A stretch of 64,000 nucleotides of DNA from CAWDVK01 sp963805715 (GTDB taxonomy: Bacteria; Actinomycetota; Actinomycetes; Streptosporangiales; Streptosporangiaceae), in NCBI GenBank assembly GCA_963805715.1, contig CAWDVK010000001.1, positions 1-64,000 on the forward strand, read 5' to 3'. The position numbers were made by a program, and so were the translations under genes. This document shows positions 51,035-60,101 of the stretch, piece by piece (within the stretch, counting starts at the first letter, position 1; every line of letters begins with the position of its first letter). Below the pieces are notes generated by a model that ran no database searches, was not told the origin of the DNA, and saw only the letters and a list, made by a program, of their open reading frames with translations.

Positions 51035-52302
51035 CCGATGCCGACGCCAAGCTGCGCCGCCTGCTCGGCGGCGAGCCAGTCGCCTGGCTGGTGCGGCGGG
51101 CACGAGATCGGCTGGAAGCCGGACGTCCCCTCACCGGTTCGGTTACCTTGCCCGCCGCCACCTCGGAGCAACGGCGCGCTGTTGAGCGGCTGACCGGAAG
51201 AGCGGCCGGTTCCGGGGCGTCACTGTCGGTGTCGCTGACAGAGGTCGACCGCATCCTGCGAGACAGCGATGCCGCGCCAGGAGGGCTGGCCGAGGCGGTA
51301 ACGCGCCTGACCGGTCCGCTCCGGGATCGCAACCGCGAACGGGCAGAGCTGGCGGCCGCCTGGGATGCCGCGTTCGCGTCACTGGACGCCGCCACCGATG
51401 GCCGTGACGAGCTGGCGCGGTGGCGGGGGTGGCTGGACGCGACAGGCGTGGTGCGCCGTCTCGCCCCCGAACCTGATCAGGCGCGGCTGCTCCTCGCCCA
51501 GGTGGCGGCGGTGCTCCGCCGGCTACCCTCGCGCGGCGTGCCCATCGGTCGGCTTGCCGCCGAATGCTGCGGCGATGCCCACGCCCTGGACGACGCACGC
51601 CCGGTCGGCACGCTGGTGCTGTCGGCGGTCCGTGCGCTGGGCGGCTTGCCGTTCGCGGCAGAGGGAACCGCTGACTCCCGCCGGGCCGCCTGGACCGCCG
51701 TCGGAGTTCACCTCGACGAGCTATCGTCACTGGCGCTCTGCCTCGGCCTGCCCGGCGACACGCGCACGGCCCTGGGCAGGGCGCTGGCGTTGTGCCGCGA
51801 GGCGGGGCAGCCGACGGTGCTCACGCTCCGTCAGCTCCGCTGCCATGACGAGCCCCTGCGCGCCGTCCGGGTGCGGATATGCGAGAACCCGGTGGTGGTC
51901 GCGGCCGCCGCCGACGAACTGGGTGCCCGGTGCCAGCCGCTGGTTTGCGTCGGCGGACAGCCCTCTGCCGCCGGGTGGCGGCTGCTGGAACTCCTCGCGG
52001 CCGGCGGCGCGGAGTTCGGCTACCACGGCGACTTCGACTGGGGCGGCGTCCGGATCGCCGGCGCGGTGCGTCACCGGGTGTACTGGCGGCCATGGCGGTA
52101 TGACCACGCGGCCTACCAAGCCGCGGTGTCGGCGGTGCATCCACTCGCGCCGCTCGTCGGGCTCGTCGGCGAGCCGGCCTCGACGCCGTGGGACCTGGAA
52201 CTCGCCGCCGCCATGCGGCACCGCAACCTCCGCATCGAGGAGGAACTCACTCTTGACTCCCTGCTCCAGGACCTCGGTTCTGACCCGAAAATGAGACCTT
52301 AG
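51031..52302 (+). CDS. jetD: Wadjet nuclease JetD (DUF2399/TIGR02679-type)
   Basis: 423 residues, the Toprim-like nuclease subunit that cuts plasmid DNA once the JetABC motor stalls. The DUF2399 region near the C-terminus has the acid residues expected in Toprim folds: RICENPVVVAAAADEL (about 285-300) and EFGYHGDFDWGGVRIAGAV (about 328-346). The N-terminal half (AVAWLVRR, VTLPAATSEQRRAVERL) matches the usual partner domain. The GTG start at 51031 overlaps the jetC stop by 4 nt. It is the last gene of the operon. Confidence 0.93.
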   Translation: MTDADAKLRRLLGGEPVAWLVRRARDRLEAGRPLTGSVTLPAATSEQRRAVERLTGRAAGSGASLSVSLTEVDRILRDSDAAPGGLAEAVTRLTGPLRDRNRERAELAAAWDAAFASLDAATDGRDELARWRGWLDATGVVRRLAPEPDQARLLLAQVAAVLRRLPSRGVPIGRLAAECCGDAHALDDARPVGTLVLSAVRALGGLPFAAEGTADSRRAAWTAVGVHLDELSSLALCLGLPGDTRTALGRALALCREAGQPTVLTLRQLRCHDEPLRAVRVRICENPVVVAAAADELGARCQPLVCVGGQPSAAGWRLLELLAAGGAEFGYHGDFDWGGVRIAGAVRHRVYWRPWRYDHAAYQAAVSAVHPLAPLVGLVGEPASTPWDLELAAAMRHRNLRIEEELTLDSLLQDLGSDPKMRP

Positions 52303-52324
52303 CTCAGCTAGTGGCGACATCCAG

Positions 52325-52558
52325 CTATAGCGCTTGATGGCCGGCTGGCGATGCTCGCGGCAGTGCGTAGGGCGGCATTGTCCGCTCGTTGTTGAATGGC
52401 TTGAACCAGCCTTCGAAGCGCATGGGAGCCATCCTGGGCGGCTGACTTGCCGGATCATCTTCGATGCCGTCGTACGCAGGGTCGTACAGCAGCTCATGGT
52501 CGGTGTCTTCGAAGAGGAGGTCTTCTAGATGGCCGCGCCAGGTCGGTCTCCAGGGCAA
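52325..52558 (-). CDS. Possible small acidic protein, unknown
   Basis: 77-residue frame reading GHLEDLLFEDTDHELLYDPA, then DDPASQPPRMAPMRFEGWFKPFNNERTMPPYAL. Acidic N-terminal text and an aromatic/proline-rich end look like a small conserved actinobacterial protein rather than random sequence, but the start (a TTG without a good ribosome site) is uncertain and the last residues may be unrelated. It could be the 3' remnant of a lost gene. Confidence 0.4.
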   Translation of the reverse strand: MPWRPTWRGHLEDLLFEDTDHELLYDPAYDGIEDDPASQPPRMAPMRFEGWFKPFNNERTMPPYALPRASPAGHQAL

Positions 52559-52656
52559 CGCCCGCGGCGTCAGCTACGACCTCCACTTGGTTCAGCTGCA
52601 CCCGCAGGCCGGCCGTGCGGAAATCACCTTCTTGCCGGATCCCGGGCTGGCTGGCG

Positions 52657-55411
52657 CTATCCCGCTTGGCTCCCCTGGGGGGTATTCGCGGCCAGCGTTT
52701 GCGCGGCCAGCGTCTGCGCCAGCTCGTTCCGCGAATGAACCTCGAGCTTTTGATACACGTGGCGCAAGTGGTATTCGATGGTCTTCGGGCTGAGGAAGAG
52801 CGCGGCAGCGGCTTCCCGTGTAGTCCGTCCAGCAGTGAGGAGCAGCGCAATCTGGAGTTCCTGGGGTGTCAGCTCGCCGATCGTGCTTGGGTTTCGTCGT
52901 CGGCGTGTCTCGCCCGTCGCGGCAAGCTCGGCGCGAGCTCGGTCGGCCCACGGGCCGGCGTCGAGGCGCTCGAAGGTGTCCGCCGCCGCGCGCAGCTGGT
53001 CGCGGGCGAGAACCCGGTTCCGGGCTCGCCGCAGCCGCTCGCCGTATGCCAGCTGGGTGCGAGCGGTCTCGAACGCATCAGGTGTCAGCTCGTGCAGTCG
53101 CAGCGCCTCCTCGAAATACGCGGCAAAGTCGGCGTCGGCGGCAATCAGTCCCTGACATCGGAGCGCGCGGGCACGCGACCACGGCTGTCCCTTGGCGCTC
53201 GCCGCGGCTGCGAAGTCGGCGACGACCTGACGCGCCTCGTCGTCATGGCCGAGCCGGGCGTAGGCGACGGCAAGCTCGGCTGCCGGCGACACGTCGGCGT
53301 CAGTGATCTCAAGATCACGCATTAGCTGCATCTGATGCTCGAAGTGCTCGGCCGCACGTGCCGCGTCCCCGAGCCCAAGCTCAAGCTCGCCGAGCGCCAC
53401 TGTCGCCCAGATCTCCAGTAGCCCCATCCCAAGCTCACGGCAAAGGCTGAGCGCCTCGGCTGCGCAGGCTCGGCATTCGGGTTCCCGCCCGCGGCGCGCA
53501 TGCAGCCAGGAGAGTCCTGCCAGGCCCATCGCCAGCTCCGTCTGCTGCCCGCATTCGCGAGCCAGGTTGATCGACTCCTGGTAGGTTGCCCCGGCAACAG
53601 CCCAGCTGTCCGTGGCAGCCTGATCACGGGCAATCAGGTTGAGCACGAACGGGAGCACGCCGACAGAGGCACGCGCGCGGGCAGTCCGCAGTGCATGCTC
53701 AAGCAGCGGCCGCCCGGACCCTGTCTGCCGCAGGAAGAGCGGCCCGAGGGCAAGCCACGGCATGAGCTGGGGATCTTCGCGCAGCTCGCCCGAGCCCTCT
53801 GCTAGCGTGACTGCCTTCTGAACGTCTTCGGCGCCGGTAGCTGCGTCACCGCCGAGGATCTGCGCCATTCCGGCAGACATATGAGCCAGGAAGCGGGCAC
53901 GCACTGAAGGGGCAGCGGGCAGCCTGTCGATGGCCCCCCTCGCTGCCGCTAGCATCTCGGCCGGCTTGCCCGCGTACAAGCACGCCAACGCGGCCTCGGC
54001 GAACATCGCGACGGCACGCTCGGGCTCTGCTCTCTCGGCCGCGGATGTCAGGATCGCGTGGCCGCGCATGACCGGACCTCGGCGTGTCGCGATGTGACCG
54101 GAAAGCTCATCGATGTAGACGAGGGTCACTGGGTCGCTGGTTTCCGCGCGAGCTTCTTCGAGCAAGGCGACGGCGCGGCCGGTAAAGCCGGCCAGCCACG
54201 CCGCCTCAGCCGACTGACGCAAGAGCCGCGCCCGCCGTTCGCTGCTCGCGGTGAGCCGCCCGGCCCGCTCGAACGCCGAGCCCGCCGCCGCGTACGCACT
54301 GCGGCTCAGACCGCCAGCCCCTGCCTGCTCGAGTGCCGCGGATGCCGTCTCGTCCGTGCCAACGGCCGCCGCCGCGAGATGCCACGCGCGACGGTCGATA
54401 TCCCGGTCGGGCAGAGCTTCGGCAAGGGCTCGGTGCGCCTCGCGGCGCTGGCTGGGGGGCGCATCGGCGTAGATCGCCGAACGAGCTAGCGGATGACGGA
54501 ATTCGAGCGTGCCCGCATGCAGCGTCACCAGCCCCGCGCTTTCCGCCCCAGCGAGCGCCGACAAGTCGATCCCGAGCCGGGCTGCGGCCCGCTCGAGTGT
54601 CGGCAGGTCGCCGGTGTCACTGGTCGCGCACAGCACCAGCGCCTGCCTGGTCGGCCGGTCGAGCGCGCCGGTCTGGCGCAGGAACGCTCGCGCGATCCGG
54701 GCGGAAACGAGGACCGGGAGCTCCTTCGGGCGCGAGCGCCAGGTCCTGCTCGTCCGAGGCGAGCTCGAGCAGCGCGAGCGGGTTGCCCGCCGTCGCGCTG
54801 TGCAGCCGCTCAGCGGCCTCGGGAGGCAGCCGCGGCACGAGCATGGCAGCCTCATCGCTGGTCAGGCCGCTGAGCCGCAGGGTCGGCAGGTCGGCACCGT
54901 CCAGTAGCGACGGCTCGCCCTCGCGGGCCGCTATGAAAACCGCAATGGGATCGGCTATCAGCCGGCGGAACGCGAACAGCAGTGCCTGCGCGCTCGACAC
55001 GTCGAGCCACTGCGCATCGTCGATGAGCACAGTCACCGGAGCCCGCTCGGCGTACGCGGCCAGCAGGCTGAGCGTCGCGGCCCCGACCGCAAACCGGTCG
55101 CGGGCTGCCCCCGGCCGCAGCGCCAGCGCGCCTTCAAGAGCGGCTGCCTGCGGCGGCGGGATCTTCTCAAAGACCGTCAAAGCAGGGCGGATCAGCTCAA
55201 GCAGCGACCCAAAGGGGATCTGCGCCTCGGATTCGATGCCGCGCGCCCGCAGCTGCCGCATCCCGGCTGCCTGCTCGGCGGCATAGCTGAGCAGCGTCGT
55301 CTTGCCGATTCCGGGCTCGCCAACCAGAGCGAGGGTCGCGCTTGTGCCCGACCGGGCCTGCGCGACAGCGTGCTCGATCTGTTGCCGCTCCAGATCACGG
55401 CCCAGCAGCAT
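52657..55411 (-). pseudogene. LuxR-type regulator with AAA ATPase domain, split by a frameshift
   Basis: Large LAL/MalT-type transcriptional regulator. The first frame starts at the ATG at 55411: MLLGRDLERQQIEHAVAQA, Walker A ALVGEPGIGKTTLL, Walker B VTVLIDDAQWLD and LTSDEAAMLVPRLPPEAAERLH. It loses sense near 54725. The second frame continues with KELPVLVSARIARAFLRQ, HPLARSAIYADAPPSQRREAH, long TPR-like helices, and a C-terminal LuxR helix-turn-helix (GELTPQELQIALLLTAGR, then TREAAAALFLSPKTIEYHLRHVYQKL). One base change in the CCCGAAGGAGCTCCCG region would join them into about 915 residues. It is divergent from the methyltransferase gene at 55536 and is the likely regulator of that pair. It may be intact if the shift is an error. 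Confidence 0.87.
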
Positions 55412-55535
55412 GGCGCGATTCTAGGGACCCGGTACGCCGCTGGACAGGAGCATCCCGGACTAGGTGGCCCCCGGAAGCGAGGACGGCGCTCGCGAACCTA
55501 CGCTCGCCCAAAGCCATGCCCGAGGAGGGGACGTC

Positions 55536-56615
55536 ATGACAACTATCGATCAGGCCGCCGTCGTCGACGGTGACAAGCTCCAGGAGTTCGTCTTTCGCGC
55601 AGTGAGCGAGGTCGGCGCCACCCTGAACACAGCGCTCGTCGTGATGGGCGACCGGCTCGGTCTGTACCGGGCGCTCGCCGGAGCCGGCCCGCTGTCGCCT
55701 GCCGAGCTGGCCGAGCGCACCGGGACAGCTGAACGCTATGTACGCGAGTGGCTCAACGCCCAGGCAGCCGGGGGCTACGTAGCCTACGACCCGGACAGCA
55801 GTCGCTACACGCTCCCGCCGGAGCAGGCCGTGGCGCTCACGGATGCGGACAGCGCGGCGTACCTGCCCGGGTTCTTCCAGATCGCCCTGGGATCGGTGCT
55901 CGACTCTCCGAAGATCGTTGATGCGGCGCGCACGGGCGCCGGCTATGGCTGGCACGAGCACGTGCACGACGTCCGCGAGGGATGCGAGCGCTTCTTCCGG
56001 CCCGGCTACAACGCGAACCTGACGTCCGGATGGCTGCCCGCGCTCGACGGAGTGGTGCCCAGGCTCGAAAGCGGAGCGCTTGTCGCCGACGTGGGCTGCG
56101 GCCACGGCGCGTCCACGATCCTGATGGCCCGGGCATACCCCAACTCCACCTTCGTCGGCTCCGACTATCACGACGGCTCGATCGAGACGGCTCGCCGCCA
56201 CGCACAGGAGGCCGGCGTGGCGGGGCGGGTCCGTTTCGAAGCAGCTTCGGCGGCGGCCTATAGTGGCTCCGGTTACGACCTCGTGACGATGTTCGACTGC
56301 CTGCACGACATGGGCGACCCCGTGGGGGCCGCGCGGCATGTCCGCAGCACTCTCAAGTCCGACGGCACCTGGATGATCGTGGAACCGCAGGCCGGCGACC
56401 GGGTCGAGGAGAACCTCAACCCGGTGGGCCGCGCGTACTACGCGTTCTCCACGCTGCTGTGCACGCCGGCATCGCTCTCCCAGGACGTCGGGCTGGCGCT
56501 CGGCGCCCAGGCGGGTGAAGCGAGGATCGCCGGCGTCGTCGAGGCTGGCGGCTTTACCCGCTTCCGCCGCGTCGCGGAGACGCCGTTCAACCTGGTGTTC
56601 GAGGCTCGCCCGTGA
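55536..56615 (+). CDS. Class I SAM-dependent methyltransferase
   Basis: 359 residues. The N-terminal 100 residues are a winged-helix dimerisation region (ALAGAGPLSPAELAERTGT, AERYVREWLNAQAAGGYVAY), as in O-methyltransferases. The catalytic Rossmann domain has motif I VADVGCGHGASTILMA at about 183-198 and GSDYHDGSIETARRHA, then LVTMFDCLHDMGDPVGAARHV. The ATG is preceded by GAGGAGGGG. It overlaps the next gene by 4 nt. The substrate is unknown. Homologues often sit by alpha/beta hydrolase or epimerase genes. Confidence 0.9.
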   Translation: MTTIDQAAVVDGDKLQEFVFRAVSEVGATLNTALVVMGDRLGLYRALAGAGPLSPAELAERTGTAERYVREWLNAQAAGGYVAYDPDSSRYTLPPEQAVALTDADSAAYLPGFFQIALGSVLDSPKIVDAARTGAGYGWHEHVHDVREGCERFFRPGYNANLTSGWLPALDGVVPRLESGALVADVGCGHGASTILMARAYPNSTFVGSDYHDGSIETARRHAQEAGVAGRVRFEAASAAAYSGSGYDLVTMFDCLHDMGDPVGAARHVRSTLKSDGTWMIVEPQAGDRVEENLNPVGRAYYAFSTLLCTPASLSQDVGLALGAQAGEARIAGVVEAGGFTRFRRVAETPFNLVFEARP

Positions 56616-57355
56616 CCACGACAGCTCATCCGGCAGCGGCGCTCGCAGGTCAGGCTGACCTGCCGGGCGCCGCGCGGCGTGAGCGGACGGTGGATGAGCG
56701 GACGCTGGATGAGCAGACGCGGGCGCGCTACCCGGACGTCGAGGGCTTCCTGGACCGTGACGGCGTGCGGGTCTTTTACGAAGCGTACGGTTCGGCCGAG
56801 CCGACCATCTTGCTCTTCCCCACGTGGGGAATCGTCCACTCGCGGTCCTGGAAGTTCCAGATTCCGTACTTTGCCCGGCACGGCCGGGTCGTGACGTTTG
56901 ACCGGCGCGGCAACGGGCGTTCAGACCGGCCCGGCAGCGCCAGCGACCAGCTACTCAAGCCGGTCCGCAAGCGCCTGTTCCCGATCATCGGCAACGGCGG
57001 GGGCTTCATGTCGTTCGTCCACCTCGACGACGCCGCGACGGCGACCGTCCTCGCGCTCGAACACGACGGACACGGCATCTACAACATCGTGGACGACGAG
57101 CCCGCTCCCCTTCGCCAGTGGCTGCCCGTTCTCGCAGAGGCGCTCGGTGCCGGGCCGCCCCGCCGCATCCCCGCCTGGCTCGCCCGGCTCGTCGCGGGCG
57201 AAGACGGGGTACGCATGGGAACCCAGACCCGCGGCGCCTCGAACGCCAGGGCCAAGAGCGAACTCGGGTGGGCGCTGCAGTACCCCAGCTGGCGGCAAGG
57301 CTTCGCGGCCGCCTATGCATCCGCCGCCCCAGATCTCGCCCGCCCGCGCCGCTAG
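56612..57355 (+). CDS. Chimeric alpha/beta-hydrolase (N-terminal) / NAD-epimerase-like (C-terminal) protein
   Basis: 247 residues formed from parts of two enzymes. Residues 35-107 are the beginning of an alpha/beta hydrolase (VRVFYEAYGSAEPTILLFPTW, IVHSRSW, RVVTFDRRGNGRSDRP), ending before the catalytic serine nucleophile elbow. Residues 113-235 are the C-terminal half of an extended short-chain dehydrogenase/epimerase (GGGFMSFVHLDDAATATVLALEH, GIYNIVDDEPAPLRQWLPVLAEAL, RARSELGW-like NARAKSELGW). Neither the hydrolase triad nor the epimerase Rossmann GxxGxxG or YxxxK is present. An internal deletion that fused two neighbouring genes is the simplest explanation. It starts at a GTG overlapping the methyltransferase stop. 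Probably non-functional as an enzyme. Confidence 0.75.
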   Translation: MTTTAHPAAALAGQADLPGAARRERTVDERTLDEQTRARYPDVEGFLDRDGVRVFYEAYGSAEPTILLFPTWGIVHSRSWKFQIPYFARHGRVVTFDRRGNGRSDRPGSASDQLLKPVRKRLFPIIGNGGGFMSFVHLDDAATATVLALEHDGHGIYNIVDDEPAPLRQWLPVLAEALGAGPPRRIPAWLARLVAGEDGVRMGTQTRGASNARAKSELGWALQYPSWRQGFAAAYASAAPDLARPRR

Positions 57356-57514
57356 CGAGCCGCCGTGATGACCCTCAGGTCCGGGCCTGGCTGGCTCGTG
57401 ATCGAAGCAGATGCTTTCTGGTACCTGGCTCAGACTGGCTAATCTTCCTCCGAATCGCCTGCGGGAACTGCCTCCGGGGAGCGCGCGGAGACGCGGACCG
57501 CGCCAGTGCGGGGG

Positions 57515-58906
57515 TCAGAAGCCGGTGGGCTCGGTCTCGAGCTCGGGCTCGTGCGGGCGGCCCTCGTGGTGCAGCGGCCGCAGGGCGGTGGTCTGCTCCA
57601 GCCAGATCAGCGCGTCGTAGCGCTGGCCGATGCACGTCGGGACGTAATTCCCTGCTTCGTGCTGCGGGTCATAGACCACGCCGATCGCCCGGTGCCCCGC
57701 CCGTGCGGACAGCCAGGGCCCGGACCTGTCGGCGCCGAAGACCAGGACGGCAGGCCGGCCCAGCACCTGATGGAGCAGGTCCTCGTGGCTGCCGGGCCGG
57801 GCCTCGGGCACCGGGAAGACCTGCTCCGGCGTGCCCCAGGAACTGGCGGCGAGCACCGACCCGCGGTGGCCGGCGAAGCCCACCAGCGCGGTGCCGCCGG
57901 CGGCATGCCGTTCCCGGACTAGCTGGCCGACGTTGACCATGCCGTGACGCGCCATGTCGGTGCCGCGGGCGTCGCCCACGTGGGTGTTGTGCTCCCAGAT
58001 CAGCCCCCTGGACCGGGCCCCGAGGTGATGGGCGATCCGGTCGATCGTGTCGGCCATGTGGTGATCGCGGATGTTCCACGATTCCCGGTCACCGCGCACC
58101 ATGGTGCGGTAGTAATGCTCGGCATTGGCGGCGACCTCAGCGTTCTGCGCGGTGTCGAACGCGTCCTCGGTCCGGTCGCGGGTGCGGCGCCGTACCTCGA
58201 CCAGCAGGGCAACCACGTCCGGCTCGCAGGACGCGGGGATCAGCCGGGTGCTCCTGGCATACCTGTGCGGGTCCTCGCCGAAGGGGAGGAAGCACCGCCA
58301 GGCGCGCAGCGCGGCCGGCATGGCATCGGGCGCGTGCGCCTCCAGCCAGGTCATCACCTGCCAGAGGGAATCCCACAGCGAGTAGACGTCCAGGCCGTAG
58401 AAACCGGCGCGCTGCTGGGCCGGACGGGCGACGTTGTACGCCCGCAGCCAGGTCAGGAACTCGGCGACGTCCTGGTTGGCCCACATCCAGGTCGGCCAGC
58501 GCTCGAAGCGAGCGAGCAGGCCGCGAGCGTCGAGGTCCTGGTCGGCGAGCCCGCGTACCCAGCGGTTGATACGCCAGCAGTCGGGCCAGTCGCCCTCCAC
58601 GCCGATCCAGGTGAAACCGTGTTCCTCGATCAGGCGCCGGCTGAGCTGCGCCCGCCAGCTGTAGTACTCGTGCGTCCCGTGCGAGGCCTCCCCGATGCAG
58701 ACCAGCCGGGCTGCGCTGACCCGGTCGATCAGCGGGGCAAGATCGTCTGGGGAAGCCAGCGGGCGGGCCAGCGAGCGGATCTCCCCGGCAGCGCCGTCCG
58801 GGGAGCGGTCAGAAGTGCCATCCGCGGGGCCAGCCTGGGGGTCGTCCGGCGCTGCCATCGGAGCCGCTCGCGGACCGGTGTCAGCCCGGTCACTGAAGAG
58901 GGTCAT
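57515..58906 (-). CDS. Erythromycin-esterase family hydrolase
   Basis: 463 residues from the ATG at 58906, chosen because a GGAGGGAGG ribosome site lies just upstream; the longer in-frame reading is low complexity. The family text is clear: RLVCIGEASHGTHEYYSWRAQLSRRLIEEHGFTWIGVEGDW, with the Glu/His pair of the EreA-like active site, AGFYGLDVYSLWDSLWQVM and LIWEHNTHVGDARGTDM. Despite the name, most actinobacterial members are not shown to hydrolyse macrolides. The ABC exporter pair on the opposite strand begins only 244 nt away, which makes an antibiotic-resistance role plausible but unproven. Confidence 0.9.
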   Translation of the reverse strand: MTLFSDRADTGPRAAPMAAPDDPQAGPADGTSDRSPDGAAGEIRSLARPLASPDDLAPLIDRVSAARLVCIGEASHGTHEYYSWRAQLSRRLIEEHGFTWIGVEGDWPDCWRINRWVRGLADQDLDARGLLARFERWPTWMWANQDVAEFLTWLRAYNVARPAQQRAGFYGLDVYSLWDSLWQVMTWLEAHAPDAMPAALRAWRCFLPFGEDPHRYARSTRLIPASCEPDVVALLVEVRRRTRDRTEDAFDTAQNAEVAANAEHYYRTMVRGDRESWNIRDHHMADTIDRIAHHLGARSRGLIWEHNTHVGDARGTDMARHGMVNVGQLVRERHAAGGTALVGFAGHRGSVLAASSWGTPEQVFPVPEARPGSHEDLLHQVLGRPAVLVFGADRSGPWLSARAGHRAIGVVYDPQHEAGNYVPTCIGQRYDALIWLEQTTALRPLHHEGRPHEPELETEPTGF

Positions 58907-59150
58907 CGCCGCCTCCCTCCGCCGGCATCCGGGCAGGACGCCTCTGCGCGCTGCCCGCGCCGCCCGCGCCGCCCGGAACGACCCGGACTTCCCGGTCTGG
59001 CGAACGCCGGTTTCGCTGCCTCCACCGTGAGCCGGCCGAGGCGCCGCGGCAGCAGGGGCCAAGGTCACCGTCCGGCAGGCTGTTCGGCCCGGGACAGCAA
59101 GAGGACCTAGGGCTCTGGAACCGTCGCCGCGGATTGCCGATGATCGGGGC

Positions 59151-60101
59151 ATGGGGAGCGTGCCCGTCACGCAGCCGCCAGCGATCGTCGTGGCAGGGCT
59201 GCGCAAGAACTACGGACGGCTGTGCGCGGTCGACGGCCTGAGCTTCCAGGTCCGCCGGGGCGAGATCTACGCGATCCTCGGGCCCAACGGTGCCGGGAAG
59301 ACGACGACCGTGGAGATCCTCGAGGGTCACCGCAAGCGCTCCTCCGGCCTGGTGCAGGTGCTCGGGTTCGATCCGGGCACGGCCGGCCGCCAGTTCCGCG
59401 AGCGCATCGGCATCGTCCTGCAATCCGGGGGCATCGACGCCGAGCTCACGGTGCGGGAGGCGGTGGCGCTCTACGCCAGCTTCTATGCCCGGCCGCGAGA
59501 CGTGCCGGGGACCATCGAGCAGGTGGGCCTGGCCGGGAAGGGCCGGGCCAGGGTCCGGACGCTGTCCGGCGGCCAGTCGCGCCGGCTGGACCTGGCGCTC
59601 GCCCTGATCGGCGACCCGGAGCTGCTGTTCCTCGACGAGCCGACGACCGGCTTCGACCCGAACGCGCGCCGGGATGCCTGGGACATGATCGCCGGCCTGC
59701 GCCGGTCCGGCACCACGATCCTGCTCACCTCGCACTATCTCGACGAGGTGCAGCACCTGGCCGACCGGGTCGCGGTGCTGAGCCACGGCCGCCTGGTTGA
59801 GGAGTCGACCCCGGATGCGCTGGGCGGCCGCGACATCGCGGGCACGGTGATCAGGTTCCGGCTGCCGGCCGGGATGCCGGCCGCCGAGCTCCCGGCCGGC
59901 CCCTGGGACCTGCCGGAGGCCCGTGACGGCGAGGTCACCATGCGCACCGACGAGCCCACCAGGGTGCTGTTGAGCCTGACCCGGTGGGCGGTCGATCACG
60001 GCGTGGAGCTGGACGGGCTTACCGTGCTCCAGCCCTCTCTCGAAGACGCCTACCTGCGGATTACCGGCCAGGAAAGCATCGGAGGCCGCCGTGGCCGCTG
60101 A
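59151..60101 (+). CDS. ABC transporter ATP-binding protein (drug/DrrA-type exporter)
   Basis: 316-residue nucleotide-binding subunit. Walker A is LGPNGAGKTTTVEIL, Q-loop IGIVLQSGG, signature LSGGQSRRLDLALAL (S-G-G-Q), Walker B LLFLDEPTTGFD, H-loop LLTSHYLDEV. The C-terminal about 70 residues are the extension common in DrrA-like exporters. The ATG start lacks an optimal ribosome site. Its stop region overlaps the permease gene by 11 nt, so the two form an exporter. It is divergent from the erythromycin-esterase homologue. Confidence 0.92.
   Translation: MGSVPVTQPPAIVVAGLRKNYGRLCAVDGLSFQVRRGEIYAILGPNGAGKTTTVEILEGHRKRSSGLVQVLGFDPGTAGRQFRERIGIVLQSGGIDAELTVREAVALYASFYARPRDVPGTIEQVGLAGKGRARVRTLSGGQSRRLDLALALIGDPELLFLDEPTTGFDPNARRDAWDMIAGLRRSGTTILLTSHYLDEVQHLADRVAVLSHGRLVEESTPDALGGRDIAGTVIRFRLPAGMPAAELPAGPWDLPEARDGEVTMRTDEPTRVLLSLTRWAVDHGVELDGLTVLQPSLEDAYLRITGQESIGGRRGR

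Noticed and set aside
57944..59110. Plus-strand frame of 388 codons
   Set aside because: Antisense to the erythromycin-esterase homologue, whose active-site motif is clear.
58907..59206. 100-residue N-terminal extension of the erythromycin-esterase homologue
   Set aside because: Low-complexity sequence overlapping the divergent ABC ATPase start; the ATG at 58906 has a good ribosome site.
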